64,000 nucleotides of DNA from NCBI GenBank assembly GCA_016868815.1, contig VGFQ01000003.1:186001-250000 (forward strand), given 5' to 3'. This document shows, piece by piece, positions 1-9,700 of the stretch (its first letter is position 1; the number at the start of each line of letters is the position of its first letter). Position numbers and translations under genes: made by a program. Below the pieces are notes generated by a model that searched no databases, had not been told where the DNA came from, and saw nothing but the letters and a program-made list of their open reading frames with translations. Source of the DNA: Bacteroidota bacterium. GTDB taxonomy: Bacteria; Bacteroidota; Bacteroidia; Chitinophagales; Chitinophagaceae.

Positions 1-73
1 CCTCTGTTAATAATTCCTTAACATGAATGTGGGTTATCGCGCCGCGATTGTGTATAAACCACCCCCTACGTAA

Positions 74-481
74 GGCATTTTCATCCTCATCGGATTCGCC
101 TGCCTGCCGGTTGCTGGTCTGCATGCTCAATTTCTGATGGACATGCTCGACACCACCAAGGATGCAGGCAGGGGTCAGGTATGCCTATACCGCCGGCTTG
201 ACCACCTCCGGGTCAGTGGGTACATCCAGGCCCAATACCAGGGCAAGGCACAGACGGATGGCTGCATCACCTATGCCTCTGGCGACTCCGTGATGCTGAC
301 CGCTCCCTATTATTCCACGACGCCCAACTTCCTGCCCCGGACCGGCTCGCCTGCCCTCACCGGTGCGAACTACACGGGCATGAACGCCTTCTTTACCGTC
401 GGCACTTTCCGCGGCGCGATGGGTACCACCAACTGGACCATGGGCTGGACCGAGTGGGATCCTCAGAACAAAGCTTACTGA
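74..481 (+). pseudogene. Chimeric remnant: porin-like N-terminus joined to the tail of another exported protein
   Basis: The open frame runs from a TAA at 71-73 to a stop at 479-481. Before the first ATG (137) it already encodes a signal-peptide-like stretch (GIFILIGFACLPVAGLHAQ), and no ATG precedes that stretch after the stop. The next part (MDMLDTTKDAGRG, then HLRVSGYIQAQYQ) resembles the mature N-terminus of Bacteroidota OprP/O-type porins. From about residue 45 of the ATG-started frame the sequence changes to a Tyr/Thr/Trp-rich tail (TGMNAFFTVGTFRGAMG, then TNWTMGWTEWDPQN) that resembles the extreme C-terminus of a different family of exported Bacteroidota proteins. The parts are seen in the sequence; calling it a deletion fusion with a lost start codon is inference. 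A short product starting at 137 would lack an export signal. Confidence 0.6.
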
Positions 482-509
482 TCGCACACCTGCATGCTGG
501 GATGATGGG

Positions 510-537
510 CCCCGGCGAAAGCCGGGGTTTCTTTTTT
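510..537 (+). terminator. Intrinsic terminator after the chimeric remnant
   Basis: A perfect 7-bp stem CCCCGGC/GCCGGGG closes on a GAAA tetraloop and is followed by a run of T broken once by C. It separates the remnant from the phosphoesterase gene downstream. Confidence 0.85.
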
Positions 538-584
538 GTCTCAAGGGAAAGTATCGATCCACTCCGTTGGGTTACATTAGTGAG

Positions 585-3323
585 ATGAAAACCCTTTTCT
601 GCGGTCTATTGATTGTGAGTACGCTGCCTGTCCTTTCCCAAGTGCCTCACCCCGCTGAACGATTGGAAGTCCCCGGCCGCGACTCCTTCGCTGTCCTCCG
701 TCCCGGTGGTATCTCGGTGCTGCCCAGCGGCCGGTTCGTGAAGCCCGCCGGCCGTGTGCACCGCATCACGCACGACCCCTTCGGCCTCACCGTCTCGCCC
801 GACGGGCGGCGCGCTGTGGCGCTGCATAACGGAGTGCTCACCATCATCCAGCTCGATACCGACAGCGTCATCCGAGTGCCCGGCTATGACAGCGTCCCCG
901 CCTCGCCCTTCCCCAGGGGATCGCTACTCGGCGCGAGCTTCCATCCTGACGGGCGCACCGTCTTCCTTAGCTGCGGTGATGCCGGCACCATCATCGCCTA
1001 TGACTGCGAGCGGCTCGCCGTCGTCGACAGCTTCCGGCTCGACGGACCCAGCGGCGACAGCACCTACCGCGACAGCTTCACCTCCGACCTGCTCTACAAC
1101 GAGGCGGCCGACGAGATCCTCGCACTCGACCAGGCCAACTATCGCCTCGTGCGCATCGACCGGAAGAGCCGCCATGTGACGGCGTCGATACCCGTCGGGC
1201 GCCTGCCCTTCGGCCTCTCCCTCAGCCCCGACCGCCGTACGGCCGTCGTCGCCAACGTCGGCATGTACGCCTATCCGCTCGTGGAAGGCATGACCGAGGC
1301 GAACTACGACACAATGGTCATCCATCACCATCCCTACGGGCATAACACGCCCGAGTCAAGGAATGGCACGGTGGTCGATGGCAAACGCATCCCCGGCGTG
1401 GGTGACCCCAACGCGCCCGAGTCGATGAGCGTCTTCACCATCGACCTCTCAACCAACCGCGTGACGGCCCGGCTGCGCACGGGCCTGGCTGTCGGCCAGC
1501 TGGTGGAGGACGCCGAAGTGATCGGCGGCGCCAGTCCCAACAGCATCGCCATCCACCCGCCCTATGCCTTTGTGACCAATGCGACCAACGACAATATCGC
1601 CGTGATCGACTATGTCAAGGGCAGGATTGAGCGGCATATCCCGCTTCGTGTCGACCCAGCGCTCGACCGGCACCGCGGGCTCTTGCCCTTCGGCATCACG
1701 GCAAGCGCCGACGGGCGGACGCTCTACGTGGCCCTCCTCGGGTTCAACGCCGTTGCCGTCGTCGAGGTGTCGTCGGGCGTGACGAAGGGACTCATCCCCA
1801 CCGGCTGGGGACCGACCCGCGTGCGCCTCTCGCCCGACGGGCAAGAGTTGTTTATCGTGAGCTGCCGCGGTCTGGGCGCGGGTCCCAATGGCGGTAGAGG
1901 CTTCGTGGCGCCAGTACAGGGAACGTATGTCGGCGACATCCAGCTCGCCACCTTCCAACGGCTGCCCGTGCCCGATGCCGTGGCCTTGGATAGATACACT
2001 CAGGAGGTGCTTTCTTTTACATACCGGCGGGTGCCTGTGAAACCATCCGACAGTCCCCTGCCACAATATCCTGGCGAGAAGACATCGCCCATCCAACACA
2101 TTGTCTACATTACGAAGGAGAACCGCACCTACGACGAGGTCTTCGGTCAGATGTCGAACGCTCGGGGCGATGCTTCGCTGGCCCGCTTCGGGCTGCAGTC
2201 CGATGTATGGGGCAAAAAGCCCGGCAAGCGCGGACAGAAGGGGCCGGAGACCGACAGCCTCTATCTCCGTCAGGCTGACATCACGCCCAACCACCACCGC
2301 GCCGCACGGCAGTTCGCCTTCTCCGATAATTTCTACTGCGACAGCGACGCCTCCATCCACGGCCACCATTGGATGATGGGCGTGATCCCCAACGAATGGG
2401 TCGAGACGAACAGCAACACCAGCAAGTCGGCCCAACTATTCTCGCCCGCGCCCGGCCGCCGCTTCCCGGGATCGACGGGCAGCATGGACCCGGAGGACTT
2501 CGCCGAGACGGGCGGCCTCTGGGAGGCGCTGGAGCGCAGGGGTATCGACTTCTACAACTTCGGCGAGGCCAACGAGACGGCCCATGTCCGCGAGGAATGG
2601 AACGATACCCTGACCGGCGCCGCCCATGGCGTGATGGTGCCCATGCAGGACGCGCTGTTTCGCCGCACCAGCCGCGACTACGCAGGGTACAACACCAACA
2701 TCCCCGACCAGCTGCGCATGGACCAGTTCGAGCGCGCGTTCACCCGTCGGTATCTGAAAGGCAAGGCGAAGATGCCTTCGCTGGTGACCGTGCAGATCCC
2801 CAACGACCATACGGCTTCGCCACGGCCGGCCGACGGCTATCCGTATACGCATAGCTATGTGGCCGACAACGACCTGGCGCTGGGGCGCATCCTCCACTTC
2901 CTCTCCCGCACGCCGTATTGGAAGCATATGCTCGTGGTGGTGACGGAGGACGACCCCCAGGGTGGCGTCGACCACGTCGATGCCCACCGTAGCATCCTCA
3001 TGATGGCGGGGCCCTTTGTGAAACGCGGGCATGTCTCCCGCACGCATGCCAACTTCGGGTCGATCCTGAAGATGATCTACAACATCCTCGGCGTGCCGTA
3101 TGTCAATCAGTACGATGTTACGGCCACCCATCTGGACGACTTCTTTACCTCCAAGCCCGACTACACGCCCTATACGCTGACCTTTCCCGACAAGCGCGTC
3201 TTCGATGCCAAGGTCGCCATGCGTCGTTACGGGCGCGAGACCGACTGGCGGAAGGTGATAATGGGCCCCGAGATGGACGACGAGGACGACCAGCGGAAGC
3301 GCCACCAGGAGGAAGAGAAATGA
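585..3323 (+). CDS. Exported YncE-type beta-propeller/phosphoesterase protein (copy 1)
   Basis: The product is 912 residues with a signal peptide (MKTLFCGLLIVSTLPVLSQ). Residues of about 30-490 are repeated short motifs of a YVTN/YncE-like seven-bladed propeller. From about 500 to the end is an alkaline-phosphatase-superfamily phosphoesterase domain (AcpA/phospholipase C type): ENRTYD at 512-517, then GHHWMMG, PNDHT and TEDDPQGGVDHVDAH, which carry the expected metal ligands. This architecture is usually annotated as bifunctional YncE family/alkaline phosphatase family; its substrate is unknown. ATG 585 is preferred to the upstream TTG at 567 because it begins the signal peptide directly. It is the first of three paralogues between 585 and 10040. 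The last residues are a charged Asp/Glu/Lys-rich tail. Confidence 0.85.
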   Translation: MKTLFCGLLIVSTLPVLSQVPHPAERLEVPGRDSFAVLRPGGISVLPSGRFVKPAGRVHRITHDPFGLTVSPDGRRAVALHNGVLTIIQLDTDSVIRVPGYDSVPASPFPRGSLLGASFHPDGRTVFLSCGDAGTIIAYDCERLAVVDSFRLDGPSGDSTYRDSFTSDLLYNEAADEILALDQANYRLVRIDRKSRHVTASIPVGRLPFGLSLSPDRRTAVVANVGMYAYPLVEGMTEANYDTMVIHHHPYGHNTPESRNGTVVDGKRIPGVGDPNAPESMSVFTIDLSTNRVTARLRTGLAVGQLVEDAEVIGGASPNSIAIHPPYAFVTNATNDNIAVIDYVKGRIERHIPLRVDPALDRHRGLLPFGITASADGRTLYVALLGFNAVAVVEVSSGVTKGLIPTGWGPTRVRLSPDGQELFIVSCRGLGAGPNGGRGFVAPVQGTYVGDIQLATFQRLPVPDAVALDRYTQEVLSFTYRRVPVKPSDSPLPQYPGEKTSPIQHIVYITKENRTYDEVFGQMSNARGDASLARFGLQSDVWGKKPGKRGQKGPETDSLYLRQADITPNHHRAARQFAFSDNFYCDSDASIHGHHWMMGVIPNEWVETNSNTSKSAQLFSPAPGRRFPGSTGSMDPEDFAETGGLWEALERRGIDFYNFGEANETAHVREEWNDTLTGAAHGVMVPMQDALFRRTSRDYAGYNTNIPDQLRMDQFERAFTRRYLKGKAKMPSLVTVQIPNDHTASPRPADGYPYTHSYVADNDLALGRILHFLSRTPYWKHMLVVVTEDDPQGGVDHVDAHRSILMMAGPFVKRGHVSRTHANFGSILKMIYNILGVPYVNQYDVTATHLDDFFTSKPDYTPYTLTFPDKRVFDAKVAMRRYGRETDWRKVIMGPEMDDEDDQRKRHQEEEK

Positions 3324-3642
3324 ACGCCCCACCCTTGGAGGGTGGGTGACATTCGAGAAGAATGGGCGGGCTCGGCGATGGATATCCCCGGTCCCTTTTC
3401 CTTTTCGCACCCGGTGCGTCTGGGTTGTTTCGTCCGATGGATATGGTACGGACATAGTGAATGCGAAGATGGCGCATGTATGTGAAGCCTGCGTGAACCT
3501 GTGAATGCTGTATATGAAGCGATGTTTAAATCCTATGCGTGCTTTCAATCAATCCCATGTCCTTCGTATCTTAGAGCAGGAAGGCCCAGACGGCTGTGAA
3601 GGCCTGTGCCGATCCTTTCGGTATCGAACCTTTCAAACAACC
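3324..3642. other. Intergenic region between phosphoesterase copies 1 and 2
   Basis: There is a perfect hairpin CCCACCC/GGGTGGG (3328-3346) just after the stop codon, but no T-run follows, so it may stabilise the 3' end rather than terminate. An open frame joins 3505 to copy 2 at 3643, but its codons read as a non-hydrophobic lead before a clear signal peptide. I see no promoter box that matches well. Confidence 0.4.
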
Positions 3643-6072
3643 ATGTCCATGCAATCCTTAAAAACCTGGCTTGCGCTGGCGGGCCTTACCCTGATCCTTT
3701 CCACTTCTGTATTCTCACAGCGGGTGGTACTACCCAACGGCTGGTCGCTGACGCCGGCAGGAAAGTCGTTCCCATTGGGCGATCTGCCGCTGAACATGGC
3801 CGTGAGCCGGTCGGGTCGCTTCATTGCTGTGACGAACAATGGGCAGAGTGTCCAGCAACTGCAGATGGTGGATGTGAAGTCGCAGTGCGTGATCGACTCG
3901 CAGGTGCTGGCCAAGTCTTGGTATGGACTGAAGTTCTCTTCCGACGACCGGCAGCTCTTTGTCTCCGGCGGGCATGACAACCGCATCCTGCGTTTTTCCG
4001 TGAACGAAGGGCGGTTGAAGGCTATGGACACTTTCGTGCTCGACAAGCCCTGGCCTGTCCGGGTGGGGCCTGCTGGCATTGAGGTGGATGAACAGCGGCG
4101 CAGGCTCTATGTCGTGACACGTGAGGACAAGATGCTGTACGTGCTCGACCTCGACACGAAGCAGGTCACGGCCCGGTATGGACTGGACGCTGAGGCGTAC
4201 GATTGTAAACTGTCGGCAGACAGTAAGGAACTGTTCATCACCTGCTGGGGTTGCAACAAGCTGTTGAGATACGACCTGGTCGCCAACCGCTGGAAGACGC
4301 CTGTCGCGGTGGGGGATCACCCCAATGAGATACTCTTGGCTTCAGGTGGAAAACTTCTGTATGTCTGCAATGCCAACGACAACAGCGTGTCGGTGGTCGA
4401 TGTGCCTTCGGGTCGGGTGATCGAGACCCTAGACGCGGCCCTCTATCCGAATTCACCCAGTGGCTCCACCACCAACAGTCTGGCCCTAGATGCTTCGCGC
4501 AAGCGGCTCTATCTGGCGAATGCCGACAACAACTGCCTGGCGGTCTTCGACGTGAGTAAGCCGGGGCAGAGCCGTTCGCTGGGCTTCATTCCCACGGGCT
4601 GGTACCCTACGAGTGTGCGTGTGGTAGGAGGTCGCATCTGGGTGGCCAACGGGAAGGGGATGAGTTCGCTGCCGAATCCTTTCGGTCCTTCGCCTATCCG
4701 TCGACGGGAGGATGTGATTCATCATGGCTTTTCTGTCAAGGATGGGTCTCAGGTGGAGTATATCGGTGGACTGTTCAAAGGCACGATGAGCATCATTGAA
4801 ACACCGGATGAGGCCAAGCTTGCCCAGTATTCGAGACAGGTGTATGCCAACACACCTTATTCGTTGCGCAAGACCGAGCTGGCTGATTCACTGGCGCCGG
4901 GCTATCCCATCCCTATGCGCATTGGGCAGCCCTCGCCGATCAAATACGTGTTTTATGTGATCAAGGAGAACCGGACCTACGACCAGGTCCTGGCCGATGT
5001 GAAGGGCGGCAATGGAGACACTTCATTGTTGCTCTTTGGCCGGAAGGTGACACCCAACCAGCATGCCATCGCGGAAAGCTTTGTGCTGCTCGACAATTTC
5101 TTTGTCGATGCCGAAGTGAGCGCCGACGGGCACAACTGGAGCATGGGTGCCTATGCGAATGATTACCTGGAGAAGACCTGGCCCAGCAGCTACGGCGGAC
5201 GTGGAGGCACCTACGGGGGTGAGGGTGAGCGGGAGATCGCCAACAACAAGGGTGGCTTCATCTGGAACAACTGCCACCGCTACGGGGTGAGTTTCCGCAC
5301 CTATGGTGAGTTCGTGAGGGCAGGACACGCCAGCCTGCCGATCTTGGCCGCCAACCATTGTCCGCGGTATCCCGTATATGATCTGGCTGTGCGAGACACT
5401 ACTCGTTTCCGCATCTGGCAAGACGACTTCGACTCGCTTCTGGCCGTCGGCCGCCTACCCCGTTTCAATACCCTGCGCATGGGCAATGACCATACTGAGG
5501 GACTCCGGTTCGGCAAGCGCTCGCCCTATGCTTATGTGGCCGACAACGACATGGCTGTAGGTATGTTGATCGAGCATCTGTCCAAGAGCTCCATCTGGAA
5601 TGAATGTGCCGTATTTATCCTCGAGGATGATGCGCAGAACGGGGCCGACCATGTGGATGCCCACCGCAGCACGGCCTATGTGGCTGGCGGGTTCGTGAAG
5701 CGCGGATTTGTCGACCACACGCCCTATTCGACCACTTCGATGCTTCGCACGATCGAGCTGATCCTTGGTATGGGTCCCATGACCCAGTACGATGCGGCGG
5801 CCATGCCCATGTGGCGCTGCTTCGATACGATGGCCCACCCCTTCACCTTCCGAGTAATGGCTCCCTCCATCGACCTAAACGAGCGCAACACCGTCATGAA
5901 CGAGTGGCAGCGACGGTCGGAGCAGTTCGACTTCGCCCGGGAAGATTCCAATAACGACATCGAGTTCAACCGTGTGCTCTGGCATGGACTGAAGGGCGAC
6001 AGGCCTTTTCCGGGCCCTAGGAGGGCGGCATTTCTGTCGGTCCGAAAGGATGCGGATGGGGATGACGACTGA
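3643..6072 (+). CDS. Exported YncE-type beta-propeller/phosphoesterase protein (copy 2)
   Basis: The product is 809 residues from ATG 3643 (an in-frame ATG at 3649 is equally possible) with a signal peptide ending near VFSQ. A YncE-like propeller fills residues of about 30-420. The phosphoesterase domain follows, with KENRTYD around 441-447, GHNWSMGAYAND, GNDHTEG and EDDAQNGADHVDAH. The overall order matches copy 1, but an Arg-Met-Gly replaces the usual Pro before NDHT. Copies 1 and 2 lie on the same strand, 319 bp apart. The reverse-strand copy 3 converges on this gene across a decayed toxin-antitoxin region. The substrate cannot be told from sequence; extracellular or periplasmic phosphomonoester or diester cleavage is the family expectation. 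Confidence 0.85.
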   Translation: MSMQSLKTWLALAGLTLILSTSVFSQRVVLPNGWSLTPAGKSFPLGDLPLNMAVSRSGRFIAVTNNGQSVQQLQMVDVKSQCVIDSQVLAKSWYGLKFSSDDRQLFVSGGHDNRILRFSVNEGRLKAMDTFVLDKPWPVRVGPAGIEVDEQRRRLYVVTREDKMLYVLDLDTKQVTARYGLDAEAYDCKLSADSKELFITCWGCNKLLRYDLVANRWKTPVAVGDHPNEILLASGGKLLYVCNANDNSVSVVDVPSGRVIETLDAALYPNSPSGSTTNSLALDASRKRLYLANADNNCLAVFDVSKPGQSRSLGFIPTGWYPTSVRVVGGRIWVANGKGMSSLPNPFGPSPIRRREDVIHHGFSVKDGSQVEYIGGLFKGTMSIIETPDEAKLAQYSRQVYANTPYSLRKTELADSLAPGYPIPMRIGQPSPIKYVFYVIKENRTYDQVLADVKGGNGDTSLLLFGRKVTPNQHAIAESFVLLDNFFVDAEVSADGHNWSMGAYANDYLEKTWPSSYGGRGGTYGGEGEREIANNKGGFIWNNCHRYGVSFRTYGEFVRAGHASLPILAANHCPRYPVYDLAVRDTTRFRIWQDDFDSLLAVGRLPRFNTLRMGNDHTEGLRFGKRSPYAYVADNDMAVGMLIEHLSKSSIWNECAVFILEDDAQNGADHVDAHRSTAYVAGGFVKRGFVDHTPYSTTSMLRTIELILGMGPMTQYDAAAMPMWRCFDTMAHPFTFRVMAPSIDLNERNTVMNEWQRRSEQFDFAREDSNNDIEFNRVLWHGLKGDRPFPGPRRAAFLSVRKDADGDDD

Positions 6073-6214
6073 GTGGATGTTGTTCCGTAAAGGCAGCACC
6101 CTCATATGTTCATTGCGCAGGCTGTTTGCGCTCACGTGTCACGCGGGATGTTTCCTCCTGTGGGAGGTGCACAGCTCGGTCTGGCCAGAGGTTATCAGAG
6201 GCCTTGTTTCTGGT

Positions 6215-6386
6215 TTGGTCAAAAGTCAGAATGAACAGTCCTTGTTCCTTTGCCAGCCCTATGATGCTAATGGTCATTGAGTCTAAGGTATTTTTTAACA
6301 AGGCTGCGCACCACATACTCCTGTTGTCTGAGAAGCGTGACGTTGGGTGGCAGGAAATTCTCATTCGCTTAAAACTCAATCGGCAT
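6215..6386 (-). pseudogene. Degenerate DUF5615 (PIN-like) toxin
   Basis: Read from ATG 6386 the frame gives MPIEF, then TAA (6371-6369), then ANENFLPPNVTLLRQ and YVVRSLVKKYLRLNDH, with a stop at 6269-6267. The ANENF start and the following LRQ..YVV pattern are typical of DUF5615 toxins, which usually begin with a few residues leading into an L-A-[DN]-E-N motif. The TAA sits where that Leu would be, one base from TTA. The C-terminal half (IIGLAKEQGLFILTFD) continues in another frame, so there is also a frameshift near 6270. The rest of the family's end is unrecognisable. Nothing else was recognised in 6073-6214. Confidence 0.6.
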
Positions 6387-6602
6387 GTGCGGAAGGGAAA
6401 AAAGTTCATGAGCCATGCATTCTCTGACATATGCAAAGACAGCACTGATGACCTCCTGTGACAGTCCGGGATTTGACTCTAGCAATTGCTCCCTTACCCA
6501 TTCTTTTTCCTGGAAGTCTAGGATGAACTCCACTGATATCCCGCTGCCTTTTGGAATGGATTTTCCCAGCATCGTTTTTGGATCAGAGATGATGTATTCA
6601 CA
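6369..6602 (-). pseudogene. Degenerate DUF433 antitoxin
   Basis: The translation YIISDPKTMLGKSIPKG, then GISVEFILDF and ESNPGLSQEVISAVFAYV follows the DUF433 pattern (D-P, G-K-P-x-I, G-T-R-I-x-V-E-x-I-L, YPGL, AxxYA). The GTR motif is changed to GSG and the usual K-P to K-S. The frame is closed on the N-terminal side by a TAG at 6605-6603, and the only ATG (6572) falls inside the domain, so the start is lost. It reads in frame into the remnant of the DUF5615 toxin, consistent with a former DUF433-DUF5615 pair. The interval 6603-6761 upstream of it holds nothing I can recognise. Confidence 0.6.
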
Positions 6603-6761
6603 CTAATTTATGTCATAAAGGCATACCATGTGGGCGCCCATATGAAAGTGATTTTCACAAAGAAGATATGAAAAAGACGTTTCTATGGTACCTGAACGCA
6701 GTACATGAAAAAGCATCTGCAGCAGTTGATGGGCTCACCTGCCATGCACCTAGGGGTGGAA

Positions 6762-9700
6762 TCATTTCCCCGGGTAGGGTTTACGTCCCTTCGCATAGTA
6801 CCATATGATGCGGTTCATGGCATCATCTTCGCCTCCGTCGACCTCGTCGTACACTTCGTCCATGGATTGCAGGGCGTAGCGGCGTTCACGGCCCCGCAGG
6901 GTGGAGAGGGGCCGGTTCATCTGGTCGAGGGGGATGTTGGCAGGAAGGCTGGTGAAGGCCCTTTGCCGGGGCTCGGGCATAAAACAATCGGCCAGGGGCA
7001 GGGCGGCGGCGTCGATGGCATGCATGGGGGGTAGGCCCAGCACCTGTTCGATGGTACGCACCATGGAGGTCTGGTTGTACTGGGTGCCGACGACGCCGGC
7101 GCGGCTGTAGCGGCTGATGGTGAGTCCGACGGTGCGGTATCCCGAGATATGGTCCCATCCGCTTTGCGAGTCATCTTGTGTGACGAGGATGAGGGTAGAG
7201 TCGAAATAGCGGCTATGCGTGATGCGTTCGACGATGCGGCCCAGCGCCAGGTCGTTGTCGGCTACCATGGCATTGGGCGTGGGGCTGTTGGGGTTGAGGC
7301 CGGAGGTGTGGTCGTTAGGCAGCGATACGATCATCAGGTGCGGGAGGCTGTCTCCTTTCTCATAGGCTTCCCATTCGCGGAGGAAGACCTCGGCCCGTTG
7401 CTGGTCGCTGAAGACGAGGTTGTCGTTGTCGGGGAAGTCGGGTGAGATGACGGGCCGGATGCGTGCGATGGTGGTCTCATTGTACCAATCGGGTTTAGCG
7501 CCGGACTGGTATTGCTGGTAGAGGTCGATCCATTTTTTCTGCGGGTCATAGACGGTGCGGCAGGCTTCGCCATAGATGCGGACCTTTTTGCCGTGGTCCA
7601 TCGCGTGGTTCCAGATATATCCGGTGGAGTGGTATACCAGGGCGTCTTCCTGGCGGTGCGGGTAGCTGCGGTACCAGGCGCGTACGTTTTTCTCGACATA
7701 GTCGCTGACGATGGCGGCGTTGCTCCATTGGTGTCCTTCGGCGCTGGACTTGCCGGAGGCATGGTAGTTGTCGAGGATGCCATACTGCCTGGCGAGGGCG
7801 TGGGTGTTGGGCGTGATGCGTTGGCCGAAGGTGCAGAGCGTGCTGTCGCCGCGCCCGAAGGGCATGTCGCCAAGGACCTGGTCGTAGGTCTTGTTTTCAC
7901 GGATGATATAGACGACGTGCTTAAAGACGGAGGGTTCACCGATGCGTTCAGGGATGGGTTTTGGCTTGGCGTCGGGGCGGGCAGGCAGTCGACTGGCATC
8001 CATCCGGTGGCCTAAGGCGTTGCGGGCGGCCTGGCGCGACAGCTCGGCCAGTGATTTGTCGTCAGGGGTGGGGATGACGCTCAGGGAGGCGAGCTGGTAG
8101 TGGGCGCCCCGGGCCTTGCGGGCGGGGTTGACGACGTTGACGCCGTCGCCTTCGAGGTTGGCGACGATGATGCGGTCGGCCATGGCCACGCTGCCTGCCG
8201 GATAGGCCTCGGTGGGGATGAAGCCTTTGGTGCGACTGACCCCACGTCCGCCGGTAAAGGCCTTGGCCCCCAGCTCGACGACGGCGACGGCATTGTCCAA
8301 CCCGTTCGAAACCAGTAGCCGGCGGCCGGCGGCGTCCAGCGTGAGCGCGTTGGGGGAGGCGCCGCCGCGGCCGGATCCGGCGCCGAAGAGTCCGACGGGG
8401 ATCGTCTCTGCCACCTTTAGGTTTCGGGTATGGATGACCGTTATATCGTCGCTGTTCCCGTTGGCGACGTATGCATGCAGTCGATCGGCCGAAGTGAGGA
8501 TGGCATTGGGGTGGGTGCCGGTGGGGATTTCCCCGACGGGTGCGCCTGTGGCGGCGTCGAATACGCTGACGCTGCCCTGGGCGGTGGCGCCCGTGACGGG
8601 GTCGGTGTAGGCGAGTCCCCAGGGGATGCCGGCCCGTTCGCGGGTGCTGTCGGTGGCCCGGGGGCCGGCCCAGTTGGTGACGAACACCCGGCCTTGTGCC
8701 AGGGCGACGGCGTAGGGCGCTACGCCGGTGGGGGCGCGCCAGACGATGGATCGGTCGCGGAAGCGGACCTTTACGACCTCGTCGTTGCCATTGAGGGCGA
8801 GGTAGAGGGACGGGTCTTCGGAGTCATCGATGCAGATGCCGTTGGGGATGGCTGACTTGGCACCGTTCCGTTTCTCCATCGGCATGCCTGAAATGTCGTT
8901 GAGGCGACCATCCCAGGAGGCCAGCATGAGGAAGCCCCTGTCACTGCCGCCGGCGGGCCAGGCGATCCAGCTGCGGTTCTGGTACCGGAAGGACCGGATG
9001 CCGCTGTAGGTGCCCATGAGGCCGTTGAACTCTCGCCGGTCGGAGTAGGAGAAGCGTTCCAGGACCTTGCCATTGGCATCGACCACGGCGATGCCGTAGC
9101 GGTCCATCACGGCCAGCAACGCCGTGCCTTCGATCCGTGTGATGTCGAGGGCATGGTTTTCCAGGGCAGGGTTTCCGTAGCGCACGACGCGGCCGGCGCT
9201 GCGGAGGACGCGGTTGTAGGGCATCATCGGCAGGCTGTCGTGCAGGGTGGAGGCGCGCAGTGCCTCTTCATAGGCTAGGGATGGGTTGGCGACGAGGAAG
9301 TCTGCCAGGGCGTCGATGCGGTCTGTATTGAGGAAGTCAGCCCCGAGGCGGGCTACGAGCCGCCATCCGGCCTCGTTGTCGGGGCTGGCCCAGAAGCGGA
9401 AAGGCTTTCCGATGGCATGGGCGGCCTCGACGGCACGGGCGGCGCGGAGCGTGTCGAAGCGGAGTGTCTTCCGGTCGATATAATTCGCCCAGGAGTCGCT
9501 GATCAGGGATATGCGCGATAGACTGGCAGGGTTATATGATATGCCGGGTCTTCCATCAAAAAACAGATATGAGGCCCAGTCTTTGTAGGCGTCTATGGTT
9601 GGTCGGTTGCCACTGACAGAGATGGTGAGGGAAGGGCTGCCCGTGAGGGATGGATATTGCTGTAAAAGCGCTTGTAGAGCGCGCAGTGTGGTGATGCCTT

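Noticed and set aside
6-22. Short inverted repeat GTTAA/TTAAC as a regulator site
   Set aside because: Only five bases per arm and AT-rich, with no gene that it clearly controls.
3328-3346. Hairpin after copy 1 as a terminator
   Set aside because: The stem is good, but no T-run follows.
1449-3548. Two long reverse-strand open frames opposite phosphoesterase copy 1
   Set aside because: They mirror the codons of the real gene, which is common in GC-rich coding DNA. Their translations match no family and are rich in His, Arg and Val as expected of shadows.
3505-3642. Upstream extension of phosphoesterase copy 2
   Set aside because: It would put 46 non-hydrophobic residues before a complete signal peptide, so ATG 3643 is the better start.
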